Shown here one piece after another: positions 54,460-62,129 of a DNA stretch of 64,000 bases; position 1 is the stretch's first letter, and every line of letters starts with the position of its first letter. Under the pieces are notes generated by a model. It did not search any database, was not told where the DNA came from, and saw only the letters and a list, made by a program, of their open reading frames with translations. Source of the stretch: Bacteroidia bacterium (lineage in GTDB: Bacteria > Bacteroidota > Bacteroidia > B-17B0 > Aurantibacillaceae); NCBI GenBank assembly GCA_022841465.1, contig JALHRL010000003.1, positions 1 through 64,000 of the forward strand, read 5' to 3'. The position numbers were made by a program, and so were the translations under genes.

Positions 54460-56288
54460 ACGTCATCTACCTGTTCTAAATCACCTTTCCAAATTTCGAA
54501 TTCCTTTTTTAATAATTCACCTTGTGTAGCAAGTGAATTTGCATTAATATTCATTAAAAACTGGTTTAATTGTTTATACATGTATTTCTTTCCCTTTGGC
54601 CCTCCAAACTGATCTGCAAAACCATCGGTATACAAATACAAGGTATCTTTTTTATCCATATTTAATTTATACAATTGAAACGAATCTAATTTTTCTGCTT
54701 GCCCTACCGGCATTTTATCAAATTCCAATTCAGCAAAATTGTTTCCGCTCACTAAAATTGGCGAATTGTTTGCCGCTGCATATACTATTTCATTTGTTAA
54801 TTGATTAATGCAAACCAAAATGCCATCAAATCCATCTTTTTGTCCTTCTTTGCTTATATTATCTATTAATCTTTGTCTAACAAAATTAAAAACCTCGTTG
54901 GGCTTTACTATACCTTTTTCGTTTATAGCTTCGTTTAAAAATGTAATATTCAGTAAACTCATAAATGCTCCGGGCACACCATGCCCGGTACTATCACAAA
55001 CAGCAAAATAAAATAAATTATTTTTTTTAGTGGCCCAGTAAAAATCGCCACTAACAATATCTTTGGGATTAAAATAAACAAAATGCTGGGGTACATTTTT
55101 GCTTAAAAAATCTTGGTGAGCCAATAAAGTATATTGAATGCGTTTTGCATACGTTATACTATCTTGAATGTCTTTGTTTTTTTGTTCAATTTCTTCGTAG
55201 GCCTTTTTAAGTTCAATGTTTCTAAGCCTTTCAATTTCTTCTTCCTTTTCTTTTAATAATTTACTTTCTGATTGAGAAATTTTCGCTTCCTTTTCTTGCA
55301 GTACAAGCTTAACATTTAACTCCACCAATTTTTCATAAATTTCAATGGTCTTTTCAAAGTTTTTTAATTCTTTAAAAATAATTACCTGTTGCTTGTATAT
55401 AAACGCTAAGCGATTTAAATGATTGGTTTCATTTGCGTATACAATAGCTTGTTCATAATAATCATTCGCCAGGTCAAAATCCTTATATGCTAAATATAAA
55501 TTGGCAATATCAATTAAACTACCCAATACAAAATGTTTTAGATTAGCTTTTTTTCGATAGTCAAGGGCTTCTAAAAAATGTTGTAAAGCAAGTTCTTTAT
55601 TTCCAAGTTTAGAATAAATTAAACCTATATCATTTAACGCTCTGCTAATACCAATAGCATTGTTCGCTTTTTTTAATATTTCTAAACTTTTAAGTGATAA
55701 ATCTAAGGCTTCGTTTAATTTCCCCTGATCGGAATATATATTTGCTAAGGATGTAAATAACCTGCCACTCCAACTACTATAATTTGTTTCAACTTCAATT
55801 CCTTTTTTGTAATAGAAAGTTGCTTGATCAAACTTATTTAAATCTTTGTAAATCGTTCCAATAACGTAGTATGCCATTGGAATATCATCATCATTGGGGT
55901 TTTTATCATAAAATTCCATCCCCTTTAATCCATCATATAGAGCTGTTTCCGGGGCACCGGTTGAATTAACCATAATGGCCTTGGTTAATAATGTATTGGA
56001 AACCCACTTTTCATCATTAAGTTCATCAAACAAAGTTTTTGCCTTACTCATTAATTCTAAGGCCAATTCAATATTATTCTGAAGAATAAAGGCTCCCATT
56101 CCTTTATTTAATATGCCTCGTGCAACACCAAATTTATAGCCAATTGCTTCTGCTTTTTCAATTAACCCAACCATTAATGCTTCGGGATTATAATCAGGGG
56201 TTGGAGAATTACGATAATTCCAAATAAGCTCATTTACAGAATCTACTTCCTGTTTAATTTGCTCAATTTCAGAATTGGAATAGCTCAT
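54435..56288 (-). CDS. TPR-containing SpoIIE/PP2C-type serine phosphatase
   Basis: 617 residues. TPR repeats fill about 60-320 (FDQATFYYKKGIEVETNY, LQHFLEALDYRKKANL), a coiled coil 325-385, and a SpoIIE/PPM phosphatase domain 390-617 with GDFYWATKKN, VCDSTGHGVPGAFMS, LYTDGFADQFGG and VDDVCIIG supplying the metal-binding aspartates. It is cytosolic: no signal peptide or TM. Likely output arm of a partner-switching pathway, perhaps with the SiaC-like protein. Its last codons are part of a near-perfect palindrome extending past the stop. Confidence 0.9.
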   Translation of the reverse strand: MSYSNSEIEQIKQEVDSVNELIWNYRNSPTPDYNPEALMVGLIEKAEAIGYKFGVARGILNKGMGAFILQNNIELALELMSKAKTLFDELNDEKWVSNTLLTKAIMVNSTGAPETALYDGLKGMEFYDKNPNDDDIPMAYYVIGTIYKDLNKFDQATFYYKKGIEVETNYSSWSGRLFTSLANIYSDQGKLNEALDLSLKSLEILKKANNAIGISRALNDIGLIYSKLGNKELALQHFLEALDYRKKANLKHFVLGSLIDIANLYLAYKDFDLANDYYEQAIVYANETNHLNRLAFIYKQQVIIFKELKNFEKTIEIYEKLVELNVKLVLQEKEAKISQSESKLLKEKEEEIERLRNIELKKAYEEIEQKNKDIQDSITYAKRIQYTLLAHQDFLSKNVPQHFVYFNPKDIVSGDFYWATKKNNLFYFAVCDSTGHGVPGAFMSLLNITFLNEAINEKGIVKPNEVFNFVRQRLIDNISKEGQKDGFDGILVCINQLTNEIVYAAANNSPILVSGNNFAELEFDKMPVGQAEKLDSFQLYKLNMDKKDTLYLYTDGFADQFGGPKGKKYMYKQLNQFLMNINANSLATQGELLKKEFEIWKGDLEQVDDVCIIGIRL

Positions 56289-56447
56289 AAAAAATATGAC
56301 ACGTAATTAACTCTTAAATATAACCAAGAAAAAAGAATTTACAAGGGAAAACAAGCAATTCTGTTGCTTTTTACTTATAATAAAGCTATTAAATTACTTT
56401 AGAGTGAATTTATTAGGGCGCCCATCGTTTAGTAAATGGATAATGTA

Positions 56448-56640
56448 GGGATTTCCTCCGTATGCATTATAGGCGAATGCCTATGTAAAAGAACTCATCT
56501 ATCCCGACGACTCATTCTTCGTGTCGGGATTTCCTCCGTATGCATTATAGGCGAATGCCTATGTAAAAGAACTCATCTATCCCGACGACTCATTCTTCGT
56601 GTCGGGATTTCCTCCGTATGCATTATAGGCGAATGCCTAT
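56448..56640. repeat. 78-bp tandem repeat, about 2.5 copies, 3' of the beta-propeller PP2C gene
   Basis: Units start at 56448, 56526 and 56604 with GGGATTTCCTCCG and are essentially identical. Each has a small hairpin ATAGGC-GAAT-GCCTAT and a larger one ATCCCGAC ... GTCGGGAT. The third, partial copy runs into the PP2C stop. On the minus strand each full unit carries IDEFFYIGIRL-stop, a variant of the phosphatase tail, so the array looks like amplification of the gene's 3' end. A related stretch with CATCTATCCCGACG lies at 54375-54390 behind the other PP2C gene. Confidence 0.8.
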
Positions 56641-56649
56641 AATGCATAC
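56616..56649. repeat. Perfect palindrome spanning the beta-propeller PP2C stop codon
   Basis: GTATGCATTATAGGC / GCCTATAATGCATAC, perfect 15-bp arms with a GAAT loop. The right arm encodes VCIIG and the loop plus left arm complete IRL-stop on the minus strand. It may act as the mRNA 3'-end hairpin, though no T run follows. Confidence 0.75.
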
Positions 56650-59600
56650 GTCGTCAACCTGTTCTAATTCACCACGCCAAATTTCAAAAGTAGTTTGAAG
56701 TTTCGTTCGTTGTTCTTCTAATGATAATGTGCTTAATTCTAACAACAATTGATTCAATTTTTTATACATAAACTTTTTCCCTTTGGGTCCTCCAAACTGG
56801 TCGGCGTAACCATCGGTATATAAATAAAGAATATCGTTTGTTTTAAATTCAATTGTAAACAAATTAAAAGGCAATTTCTTCTCGCCCATACCCACCGGCA
56901 TCCTGTCTTTGTTTTGCTCTATTATTACAAAATCTCTAACTAACAAAGGTTCGTTATTGGCAGCAGCATATGTTATTTTGTTTTCTGAATAATCTATACA
57001 AATTAAAATTCCGTCAAATCCATCTTTTTGTCCTTCTTTACTAATGTTTTCTATTAACCGTTCTCTTACATAATCAAAAACTTCATTTGGCTTTTCAATG
57101 TTTTTTTCTTTAATAGCTTCGTTTAAGAAACCAATACTTAACAAACTCATAAAAGCTCCGGGCACGCCGTGTCCTGTACTGTCGCAAACGGCCAAATAAA
57201 ATTTATTATTAATTGTAGTTGACCAATAAAAATCGCCGCTAACGATATCTTTCGGGTTAAAAAATATAAAATGATGTGGAATATATTTTCTTAAAAAATC
57301 ATCATGAGACAATAATGCATACTGAATTCGTTTTGCATAATTAATACTATCTACAATTTCTTTTTGTTTTTCTTCTATTAATGTTTTTTGGTTGTTTATT
57401 TCCTGTGTTCGTTCTGTTACTGTTTTTTCTAAAATAACTTGTCTCTCTAATAACTGCTTGTTTCTTAGTTTAAAAATGTAAACAATAAGCCCAATAATAG
57501 AAGTTAAAGTAAGAATTCTAAACCACCAGGTGGCCCAAAAAGGAGGTTTAACAATAAAACGGTAGGTAAAACTTTCTCCCCAATCTAGTCCTTCTAACTT
57601 TGCTTGTGCTGTAAATTCATATTTACCAGGGCTTAAATTAGCGTATTTGACTTCGGGTAATTTTCCTACTATCCAATTATCATCAAATCCTTCTAATTTG
57701 TATCGATAATTTAATTTTTGAGTTACTTGACCATCACATCCATAAAAATAAAAAGTAATGGTATTTCTATCATAGGGTAATTGCAAATTTAAAGGGTAAT
57801 TAAAAAACGGAGCAACACCGGTGTAATTAACATCATTAAAACTAATTGTACTATCTGAATTATAAAACGTTAATCCTTTTGCAACAGAATCTAGGAGCGA
57901 ATGAAAACTAAAATGTTCATCCATTAAACTAATATGTGATAAAAATGTTCTAGGCGACTTTTTTGAGACATTAAATTCATTCAGGTTTAAATAAATTGCC
58001 CCTTTATTAGTACCCCACCATAAAATATTTTTTAATTTATCATAAGCTACAGCCCCCGATCTAAATGAATTTGTTTTTAATCCATCTTGTAAGTTATAAT
58101 TTTCAATCAAATATCCTTTCGGTTTAGTTTTACTAGGTATTAAGCAATTCAATCCTTTAAAAGTTCCGGCCCAAATGCGCTTATTGTTATCTTCAACAAG
58201 ATTTAAAATAACATTAGAACTTAAGCCATCTTTCACATCCATTAAGGTAAATTCTTTTCCGTTGTAAATGGCTAATCCTTTATTTGTTCCTATCCAGATT
58301 TTATTTTCTGAATCAACAAAAACAGAATGAACTACGTTTGAAGGCAATCCATTAGATGTAGTAAAATGTGTGATTTTATTTTCAGAAATTTTACTTATAC
58401 CATTTCCGTTATATGCCAGCCAAATATCATTGCTATTATCAACAGCAATGCAAGAAACATTGTTTGAACTTAAACCATTTTTTACAAAGTATTTTTCAAA
58501 ATAATTGTAACCATACTTTGTTAATCCATTTCCATTAAAATCGGCTAGCCAAACGTTTTTGTTTAAATCCATTTTACCGGAAGCAACAAATCTATTCTCA
58601 AAAGATTTAATAATTGACAGGTGTAAAAGAGAATCGTAACTTACAGAATCGGATGGTGAAACTTTTAGCATTTCAAAGCCATGCATGTGTGTGCCAACAA
58701 ATAAATTACCAATACTATCTTCTTGCATGGAAAGAATTATCTTCCAGTCAAGGCCGTTTCCACTTACAATTTGTTTAATTTTTTTTCCATTAAACACATG
58801 TATGCCCCCACCCCAACTTCCAAATAATGTTTCTCCTTTTTTGTTAACGTAAATACTTTGTATTGGTTTATCTGATAAGCCATCAAGTGAAGACAATAAT
58901 TTAAAACTACCCGGAACAATTTTATTTAAGCCACCGTCTACGGTAGCAACCCAAACATTGCCTGCACGATCTTCAATAATATCTGAAATTTTATTACTGG
59001 TTAAACCTTGTTTTGTGGTGTATAATTTAAAACCATTATCTTCTAACTTTGCAATGCCACCTTCACCAGTGCCAATCCAATAACTATTTTTACTATCTCC
59101 TAAAATTGCAGAAATTTGAAAATAAGGAAAACCTGTATTGGGTTTATAGCGTATAGATTTATCGTTTTGTAACTTAACAAAACCTCCGCTGTATGTACCC
59201 AATAATAAGTTGTTGTTTTTATCATTATAAATATTGGTAACCAAACCCGAACCAAATTGCAGCCAATCTTGCCAATGGTAACGGTGAATAATGGTATCAT
59301 TTATTATTTTCGACATGTTTCTATCCCAGGTGCCAATAAAGATTTCATTTGCTTTGTTAGATCCTAAGCGGTATAAGTTTCCTAACTCTAAAGGAGAATC
59401 GCTTCCGTAAATAAAAAATTTCCCGTCTTTTAATTTTACCAAACCGGTTTCCTGACAAATTAACCACAAACAGTTTTGTTTATCAAAATGAATGTCTAAA
59501 ATAGAATTTCCGGGTAAACCACTTTCGGTTGTGTAAACTAAAAAACGTTTTCCATCATAATTCCATAAACCATTTGTGGTAGACATCCATATACTGCTAT

Positions 59601-60195
59601 CTTTTGGATCGAGTAATAGTTTATTTGGCATTCCGGTAATTCCATTACGTGCGCTATAGTTATAAATATTATATCCATCGTAGCGTGTTAAGCCTGTTGA
59701 AGTTCCAATCCATAAAAAGCCTTTATTATCTTCTAATAAACAGTTAACTTGTGAAGAGGGTAAACCTTGTTCTTCTCCCAAATAAGTTATATTTTCGTTA
59801 GCAATACCGGTAGAGCGCAAATCACCTGCCTTAATTGGTTTTGGATGTTGCACCGGTGACAAAAATGGTTTTGCGATTACAACTTTTGGTGAATAGTAAA
59901 AACTATCGTATTTGCTTTTGTAACGTATTGTATCTATCACTCCAAAAGGTACTTTATCTTGATTGGCAAATGGCACTTCTTTATAGGTGAGTTTAAAACG
60001 CCAGCCTTTAGGAATTAAAAGGGTATCAAACTGAGTTGATGTTAAGTCAAACGCTTTATTTACAACAATAGAATCGGCATGTGTTTTTTTTGGAATAATA
60101 GATGAAATTAAAGGGATATTGCTCTGTTTACGAGTCTTTTCTTTACACGAAATAAAAGCAAACAATACAAATGTTATTAAAAACCTATAAAACAC
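56623..60195 (-). CDS. Beta-propeller sensor with SpoIIE/PP2C phosphatase output
   Basis: 1190 residues, GTG start. A lipoprotein-like signal (FAFISCKEK) leads into a two-component-regulator propeller (about 135-740) with repeats such as DNKGFLWIGTSTGLTRYDG and DSENKIWIGTNKGLAIYNG, a Y_Y_Y domain (about 800-880; YRYKLEGFDDNWIVG), one TM helix (ILTLTSIIGLIVYIF), a coiled coil, and a SpoIIE/PPM domain (about 960-1190; GDFYWSTTIN, VCDSTGHGVPGAFMS, LYTDGYADQFGG, VDDVCIIG). It has the layout of hybrid two-component sensors, but with a phosphatase replacing the kinase. An external signal would switch a phosphorylated partner. Confidence 0.92.
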   Translation of the reverse strand: MFYRFLITFVLFAFISCKEKTRKQSNIPLISSIIPKKTHADSIVVNKAFDLTSTQFDTLLIPKGWRFKLTYKEVPFANQDKVPFGVIDTIRYKSKYDSFYYSPKVVIAKPFLSPVQHPKPIKAGDLRSTGIANENITYLGEEQGLPSSQVNCLLEDNKGFLWIGTSTGLTRYDGYNIYNYSARNGITGMPNKLLLDPKDSSIWMSTTNGLWNYDGKRFLVYTTESGLPGNSILDIHFDKQNCLWLICQETGLVKLKDGKFFIYGSDSPLELGNLYRLGSNKANEIFIGTWDRNMSKIINDTIIHRYHWQDWLQFGSGLVTNIYNDKNNNLLLGTYSGGFVKLQNDKSIRYKPNTGFPYFQISAILGDSKNSYWIGTGEGGIAKLEDNGFKLYTTKQGLTSNKISDIIEDRAGNVWVATVDGGLNKIVPGSFKLLSSLDGLSDKPIQSIYVNKKGETLFGSWGGGIHVFNGKKIKQIVSGNGLDWKIILSMQEDSIGNLFVGTHMHGFEMLKVSPSDSVSYDSLLHLSIIKSFENRFVASGKMDLNKNVWLADFNGNGLTKYGYNYFEKYFVKNGLSSNNVSCIAVDNSNDIWLAYNGNGISKISENKITHFTTSNGLPSNVVHSVFVDSENKIWIGTNKGLAIYNGKEFTLMDVKDGLSSNVILNLVEDNNKRIWAGTFKGLNCLIPSKTKPKGYLIENYNLQDGLKTNSFRSGAVAYDKLKNILWWGTNKGAIYLNLNEFNVSKKSPRTFLSHISLMDEHFSFHSLLDSVAKGLTFYNSDSTISFNDVNYTGVAPFFNYPLNLQLPYDRNTITFYFYGCDGQVTQKLNYRYKLEGFDDNWIVGKLPEVKYANLSPGKYEFTAQAKLEGLDWGESFTYRFIVKPPFWATWWFRILTLTSIIGLIVYIFKLRNKQLLERQVILEKTVTERTQEINNQKTLIEEKQKEIVDSINYAKRIQYALLSHDDFLRKYIPHHFIFFNPKDIVSGDFYWSTTINNKFYLAVCDSTGHGVPGAFMSLLSIGFLNEAIKEKNIEKPNEVFDYVRERLIENISKEGQKDGFDGILICIDYSENKITYAAANNEPLLVRDFVIIEQNKDRMPVGMGEKKLPFNLFTIEFKTNDILYLYTDGYADQFGGPKGKKFMYKKLNQLLLELSTLSLEEQRTKLQTTFEIWRGELEQVDDVCIIGIRL

Positions 60196-60293
60196 TTTTT
60201 CTAAAAATCTAAAATTAATGATTTATACGTATACTAAAACAAAGAAAACACGGTAAAGTTGAAATCTTAAAAACTTAACATTCGCCTAATAGT

Positions 60294-60596
60294 TTACTTA
60301 GGATCTTCTTTAATAGAAATTGCACCGCCCGAATTTATATAAATGGTCCACTTATATTTTCCTCGTCCGTTAAATGCAACCTTACCGCTAACATCGCCGG
60401 TAATATCATGAGAGCCTTCCGGAATTCGTTTGTATTCTGTTGTTTTTACCGATCCAATGGTACCAAAATCAACCGGGCCAACAATAACATGAAGAGGTGC
60501 GCCAAAATTGTTTTTAACACGCACATCATTTTTCATTTTAAGACAGGCAGAAAATAAAATACTGATGGTGCAGAATAGTAAATATAATTTCCTCAT
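60294..60596 (-). CDS. Small lipoprotein, paralog 1
   Basis: 100 residues: lipoprotein signal peptide with lipobox FSACLK, then a beta-rich body (NDVRVKNNFGAPLHVIVGPV, TTEYKRIPEGSHDITGDVSG, KYKWTIYINSGGAISI). No family recognised. It is clearly homologous to the adjacent gene at 60683 over its whole length, so it is a tandem duplicate. Confidence 0.72.
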   Translation of the reverse strand: MRKLYLLFCTISILFSACLKMKNDVRVKNNFGAPLHVIVGPVDFGTIGSVKTTEYKRIPEGSHDITGDVSGKVAFNGRGKYKWTIYINSGGAISIKEDPK

Positions 60597-60682
60597 AATT
60601 GGTACTACAATTTACAAAATAAAATGATACGCATAAAAAACCGCCGGTACAGCGGTTTATTGTAAAACTATTTTTTTGGTTC

Positions 60683-60988
60683 TTATTTATCTTCGGCAAT
60701 GGTAACACCACCACTATTGCTAATGGTAACTGTCCATTTATGTTTACCTTTTCCAGTAACACTTAATGAGCCTGAAACATCGCCATTAATGGCATGGTTA
60801 CCTTCGGGAATAGATTTATATTCGGTAGAACTATTTGGGGCAACGGTTCCATAATCATTAGGGCCAATTGCAATTTTTAAAGCAGTAGCGTAATTATTTG
60901 TAACCCTAACAGAATGTTTTGGTTTAAGACAAGCAGTAAACGCCAAGGTTATTAGAGCAACAAGTAAGGCAACTTTAAATTTGTACAT
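60683..60988 (-). CDS. Small lipoprotein, paralog 2
   Basis: 101 residues: lipobox FTACLK, body HSVRVTNNYATALKIAIGPN, STEYKSIPEGNHAINGDVSG, KHKWTVTISNSGGVTIAEDK. About half of its residues match the neighbouring gene at 60294, including the EGxHxIxGDVSG element. Both are likely lipid-anchored in the envelope; function unknown. They follow each other on the minus strand 86 bp apart. Confidence 0.72.
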   Translation of the reverse strand: MYKFKVALLVALITLAFTACLKPKHSVRVTNNYATALKIAIGPNDYGTVAPNSSTEYKSIPEGNHAINGDVSGSLSVTGKGKHKWTVTISNSGGVTIAEDK

Positions 60989-61204
60989 ACTAAATGCATT
61001 AAATTGTTAAGTAAAAATAGCGTGAATAAATAAGGGTAAAAATGACTTGAGTCATTATTTAAAACAAAAGCACAAGGCAAGTAAACAAGTAACTTGGTTA
61101 TTAGAACTTTATATAATAAAGCTAAATAAATGGGATTCAATAGATTGATTTAATATAAAACCTGTGAAATTTCAACAAAAGAACAGATATATCTAAAAAA
61201 TTGC

Positions 61205-61212
61205 TATTTTTG
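61205..61212 (+). promoter_or_regulatory. -7 element upstream of the tRNA-Cys locus
   Basis: TATTTTTG matches TAnnTTTG; no clear -33 TTTG at the right distance was seen. It could drive the whole stretch of degenerate and intact tRNA-Cys copies. Confidence 0.3.
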
Positions 61213-61229
61213 CTGTCCGTTCTTACAAA

Positions 61230-61358
61230 GTAAAGATTTGGAAGAAGTTAACTTCTAACTTCAACGTTCTAAATTCTACCTTCTAAAAAGTTCTGTGGCC
61301 GCCTACCTACGCTAAAGCTACGGCAGGTAAAAGTGGCAGGCTGAGCAAGAAAAGCTCA
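61230..61358 (+). pseudogene. Degenerate tRNA-Cys copy 1 with hairpin insertion
   Basis: The leader GTAAAGATTTGGAA is shared with the leader of the intact tRNA (61450). Then TTCTGTGGCCG matches the acceptor/D-arm start, a GC-rich insert (CCTACCTACGCTAAAGCTACG) interrupts the D-arm, and GGCTGAGC ... AAAAGCTC resumes at the anticodon stem. The T-arm and 3' acceptor are missing. Confidence 0.6.
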
Positions 61359-61382
61359 GAAAAAAAAATAACAAACAAAAAA

Positions 61383-61434
61383 GGTCCTGTGCCCTTCCAC
61401 ACATGGAAGGGTAGGCTGAGCAAGCAAAAGCTCA
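61383..61434 (+). pseudogene. Degenerate tRNA-Cys copy 2 with hairpin insertion
   Basis: GGTCCTGTG is identical to the intact 5' end; the D-arm is replaced by a perfect hairpin CCCTTCCA-CACA-TGGAAGGG (61392-61411); TAGGCTGAGC and GCAAAAGCTC match the D/anticodon region. No T-arm follows. Confidence 0.6.
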
Positions 61435-61493
61435 TTAAAAAATTAAAAGGTAAAGATTTGGAATAAGTTTATTCTAACTTCTACCTTCTAAAA

Positions 61494-61564
61494 GGTCCTG
61501 TGGCCGAGTGGCTAGGCTGAGCTCTGCAAAAGCTCCTACAGCGGTTCGAATCCGCTCGGGACCT
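61494..61564 (+). tRNA. tRNA-Cys (GCA)
   Basis: Cloverleaf: acceptor GGTCCTG / CGGGACC, D-arm GCC/GGC, anticodon arm GAGCT-CTGCAAA-AGCTC with anticodon GCA, T-arm AGCGG-TTCGAAT-CCGCT. The discriminator is U73, as required for cysteine; CCA is not encoded. It is followed by a terminator. Confidence 0.93.
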
Positions 61565-61576
61565 CGATAAATGAAG

Positions 61577-61610
61577 AAAACCACCCCATAAGGGTGGTTT
61601 TTTATTTTTC
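61577..61610 (+). terminator. Terminator of tRNA-Cys
   Basis: 10-bp stem AAAACCACCC / GGGTGGTTTT with a CATAA loop, followed by a T-rich tract, 12 bp after the tRNA. Confidence 0.85.
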
Positions 61611-62129
61611 AGGAGTTACGCCAAGCTTGCTTGAGTGTAACGAGGGAAAAATAAAAATCAAAACTGAAAGTTTTGTTTTCTTCATTTTGACTCTACGGCT
61701 TCCCAATGCGGATCATTTTTAAATAATCCGCTAATATCTTTCAAATAAACCCGCCAAGCTTTGCTTGTAAGGGCGTGGATGGAAAAAGAAAACAAATCGC
61801 GCTGGTTCAATTTTTAAAATTGTAAGATTTTAGAGTTACATTATATTAATGCACAGATTTCAAATCCTCGCCAGACGTGGATTTCGGTGTTATTGAAAAA
61901 TCACGTGACGTGCCATGTGACAGTGAACGGCAAAGATGGGTCAGTCTGTGACCTTTGTGACCGAACAAAAAAAGGATAAAAACGGCTGAAAGCTTTGATA
62001 AATAAGGATTTGTGACCGTTGTGACCCAAAAAAGTGCCGGTGGTATGGTATAAATAAAAATAAATCATTCTATGATTTGTAGCAATGTATTTACTTAAGT
62101 TAGACTAACTTTAAAGAAAGAAATATAGC
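61611..62129. other. 519-bp gap with short direct repeats
   Basis: No gene is visible. CGCCAAGCTTGCTTG (61619) recurs with one extra T at 61752. GTGAC occurs at 61905 and 61917, and two near-identical 16-mers TGTGACCKTTGTGACC lie at 61947-61962 and 62011-62026, each holding two GTGACC sites 9-10 bp apart, about one helical turn. They precede the HEPN-like gene by about 100 bp and may be operator or iteron sites. Confidence 0.5.

Noticed and set aside
56448-56640. CRISPR array
   Set aside because: The copies are contiguous and nearly identical across the whole 78-bp unit; there are no variable spacers and no cas genes.
56436-56642. 68-codon plus-strand ORF in the track (MDNVGISSVCIIG...)
   Set aside because: It is the translation of the 78-bp tandem repeat on the strand opposite to the PP2C tail; its repeated peptide follows from the DNA repeat and palindromes, not from coding selection.
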